From: a virus
Direction: 5' to 3' (one strand)
Length of the DNA stretch: 24,987 nucleotides
IMG/VR virus record: IMGVR_UViG_3300025168_000619
Coordinates: 1 to 24,987 of that record
The notes beneath the pieces were generated by a model, which was not told the DNA's origin, made no database searches, and saw nothing but the letters and a program-made list of their open reading frames with translations. Position numbers and translations under genes: made by a program. Numbering within the stretch: the first letter of the stretch is position 1; each line of letters opens with the position of its first letter. Positions 23,537-24,987 of the stretch are shown one piece after another.

Positions 23537-24250
23537 TTACGTTCCGACAAAGTGTTTCTTAACCCAACCCTTTGTAGAATTTGCATACACTAGTGTAAAA
23601 CTTTGTCCATTTGTATTAACAACTAAATCATTAGCACTGCCTTGAATAGGTTGGCTGTTTCTACCAATAGTTAAATTGTTAGAATTAAAACTAAGTTTGC
23701 CATCTAAAAAATGCACTTCATTACCAACGGCTGGACTTGCAGGTAAGGTGATTGTCACCGCTGCAGAACTTGTGTCAACAATAATTTGATCGCCGTTTAT
23801 AGCAGTATAAGCATTAGTTGTAGTTACATAACCTTTTTGTGTAATACCTGTTATGACATTCGTGCCATCAACAATTACAAGCATGGTAGATCCGACCGGC
23901 ATAGTTACTCCTGTACCTGAACTTGTTTTAATTGTTATAGTATAATGACTAGTGCTTCTAGTAGTGCCATCAACTACAAGATATGTTTTTTCACAAGAGT
24001 CTGGAAATATCAAACTTCTGTTTGCTGATAGTGTGCCAGTAAGTTTAATAACTTTATTACGACCATCAGATGCCGCACCATCACTAATTGCTGGTGTTTG
24101 ATTACCTGAAGCTAAACTTAACTCAACATAACCGCCTACAGCTTGTTCTATAATATCTAGATTAGTATTAGTTACTGTGCCCCATAAACCGGCCTTTTCA
24201 CCGGTGGTCATTTTTTCAAGTTTTAGTGATGTAGAAAATGATGATGCCAT
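23537..24250 (-). CDS. Tail fibre or head-fibre-like beta protein (237 aa)
   Basis: The N-terminus (FSTSLKLEKMTTGEKAGLWG, then TNTNLDIIEQAVGGYVEL) is a recurrent opening of small phage fibre or appendage proteins. The C-terminal half (INGDQIIVDTSSAAVTITLP, VGNEVHFLDGKLSFNSNNLTI, ending STKGWVKKHFVGT) resembles the beta-rich distal domain found on phage fibres. That suggests an attachment end and a distal, perhaps receptor-contacting end. AGGATATAAATAATT precedes ATG 24250, a somewhat long spacing. It sits 13 bases after the 168-aa gene and ahead of the 722-aa tail gene, consistent with an external structure. Receptor binding is inference. Confidence 0.65.
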   Translation of the reverse strand: MASSFSTSLKLEKMTTGEKAGLWGTVTNTNLDIIEQAVGGYVELSLASGNQTPAISDGAASDGRNKVIKLTGTLSANRSLIFPDSCEKTYLVVDGTTRSTSHYTITIKTSSGTGVTMPVGSTMLVIVDGTNVITGITQKGYVTTTNAYTAINGDQIIVDTSSAAVTITLPASPAVGNEVHFLDGKLSFNSNNLTIGRNSQPIQGSANDLVVNTNGQSFTLVYANSTKGWVKKHFVGT

Positions 24251-24263
24251 AATTATTTATATC

Positions 24264-24770
24264 CTATGCTGCTACGTTTGTCCATGTTTGACTTGCGTTA
24301 ACATCTATGTCGTTCCAAGTGACAACACCCGCGCTAGTTGTTGTTATAGTTAGAGAACTACCTGTAGGTACAACTACACAATCAGCAGTAATAGTGACCG
24401 TTCCAGAGCTTGGTGTAATAGTATTGGTTCCACTATTATTAATAGAACCAGCTTTATAGTTACCTGTGCCTGCAGAGACAGTAACTGAATTACCGGTTAA
24501 TGCAACAGTAGCTGCTGCAGTAATTGTAGCATCACCGATACTTGCTGTTACATTGCTACCATCTACAGTTACAACCGCTCCAGCTGTTATCGTTACGCTA
24601 CCAGTAGCACCTGTAACCGCGCTGCCCGTTACTTGATGCTGGGCAACACCAGTAATACTAACATTACCTATAGATATAGTACCTATCTGATTGCCGGTTG
24701 TGGCTGCAAATGTTTCGTCGTTGCCTAACGCTCCAAAACCGGATACTGCGAAAGGTTTAACGCCAAACAT
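24264..24770 (-). CDS. Repetitive beta-rich virion protein (168 aa)
   Basis: The protein opens MFGVKPFAVSGFGALGNDET and then consists of short degenerate beta units rich in V, T, G and A (for example GTISIGNVSITG, GSVTITAGAVVTVDGS, ATITAAATVALTGNSVTVSAG). This is typical of small fibre or decoration proteins in marine phages. The C-terminus carries SLTITTTSAGVVTWNDIDV and WTNVAA. A beta-solenoid or stacked beta-sandwich fold is plausible. The start shares a TAATG junction with the gene at the right edge. The composition is unlike that of the replication proteins and argues for an external structural role; the specific role is not known. Confidence 0.62.
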   Translation of the reverse strand: MFGVKPFAVSGFGALGNDETFAATTGNQIGTISIGNVSITGVAQHQVTGSAVTGATGSVTITAGAVVTVDGSNVTASIGDATITAAATVALTGNSVTVSAGTGNYKAGSINNSGTNTITPSSGTVTITADCVVVPTGSSLTITTTSAGVVTWNDIDVNASQTWTNVAA

Positions 24771-24987
24771 TACGCGTCCTTGACGTTAGATAGTTGGCTA
24801 TTAGTTTTTAAATCTGCATAAGCTAATGCTATTGAATTAGTTGATGTGGTAATGTCATAATCTATTTTAAAGTGATCTACATGACGATTAGAGATTCGCA
24901 TAGATTGCTCTTTTGCTTCATCATCACGAGTGGCTTTATCTTTATAGATTAGAACATCATAAACCAACTTCCAATCACTGCCCATTT
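24770..24987 (-). CDS. Tail-region structural protein, C-terminal part or complete small gene (partial)
   Basis: The frame is open to the right edge of the window. An ATG at 24985 could be the true start (71 aa, beginning MGSDWKLVYDVLIYKDK), but no upstream sequence is available to test for a ribosome site, so the gene is reported as partial. The visible protein is mixed alpha/beta, with RISNRHVDHFKIDYDITTST followed by NSIALAYADLKTNSQLSNVK. I recall similar small proteins beside fibre genes in marine phages, but no function is assigned. Its TAA stop overlaps the ATG of the 168-aa gene (TAATG). Confidence 0.6.
   Translation of the reverse strand, partial: MGSDWKLVYDVLIYKDKATRDDEAKEQSMRISNRHVDHFKIDYDITTSTNSIALAYADLKTNSQLSNVKDA

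Noticed and set aside
1-24987. tRNA genes, phage attachment site, integrase or CRISPR array
   Set aside because: I saw no cloverleaf with a CCA-end context, no recombinase motifs, and no regularly spaced repeats. The 29-base repeat occurs only twice, about 13.8 kb apart, inside genes.

Overview
The window looks like about half of the genome of a short-tailed (podovirus-like), AT-rich marine bacteriophage, most likely an uncultured pelagiphage-type virus. The evidence is the tight gene packing, the phage replication gene set, the lysis pair, and a set of virion proteins of types I recall from marine phage metagenomes. The host and taxonomy are inference. No tRNA, rRNA, integrase, CRISPR array or insertion sequence is visible, and no non-coding stretch exceeds about 100 bases.

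Region 1 (1-6364, all minus strand) is the DNA-replication module, transcribed right to left. In order of transcription it holds a 61-aa small protein, a 133-aa unknown, a 185-aa coiled-coil protein, an SSB-like protein ending in NVPF, a 48-aa zinc-ribbon protein, an archaeo-eukaryotic-type primase, a UvrD/Rep-like SF1 helicase, an HNH-type nuclease, a DUF3310-like protein, and the N-terminal 3'-5' exonuclease domain of a family A DNA polymerase cut off by the window edge. A strong hairpin lies between the SSB and zinc-ribbon genes.

Region 2 (6365-7880) is a divergent promoter hinge followed by the only plus-strand gene, a SNF2/DEAD-type ATPase. Two face-to-face -35 boxes form an 8-bp inverted repeat, so transcription of the replication module and of the lone ATPase gene probably share one control point.

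Region 3 (7877-8598, minus) is the lysis cassette: an M15-type zinc peptidase endolysin and a small one-TM holin/XhlA-like protein. The endolysin converges on the SNF2 gene with a 4-base overlap.

Region 4 (8598-24987, minus) is the virion module. Transcription runs from tail or fibre-like beta-rich proteins at the right edge, through a 722-aa tail/stabilisation-like protein and several small structural proteins, to 705-, 384- and 451-aa internal or ejection-like proteins and a giant 2430-aa protein. Most junctions are TAATG or ATGA, so translation is probably coupled from gene to gene. Two small genes are easy to miss: a clear 54-codon gene at 21195-21359, and a possible 28-codon gene (or amber readthrough extension) at 20518-20604.

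The most unusual signals are: short glycine-rich peptide modules shared between neighbouring virion proteins; a 28/29-base direct repeat, in the same frame, linking the helicase gene to the start of the giant virion gene; the mirror-image promoters; and a sharp GC jump with palindromes at the 3' end of the 185-aa gene.
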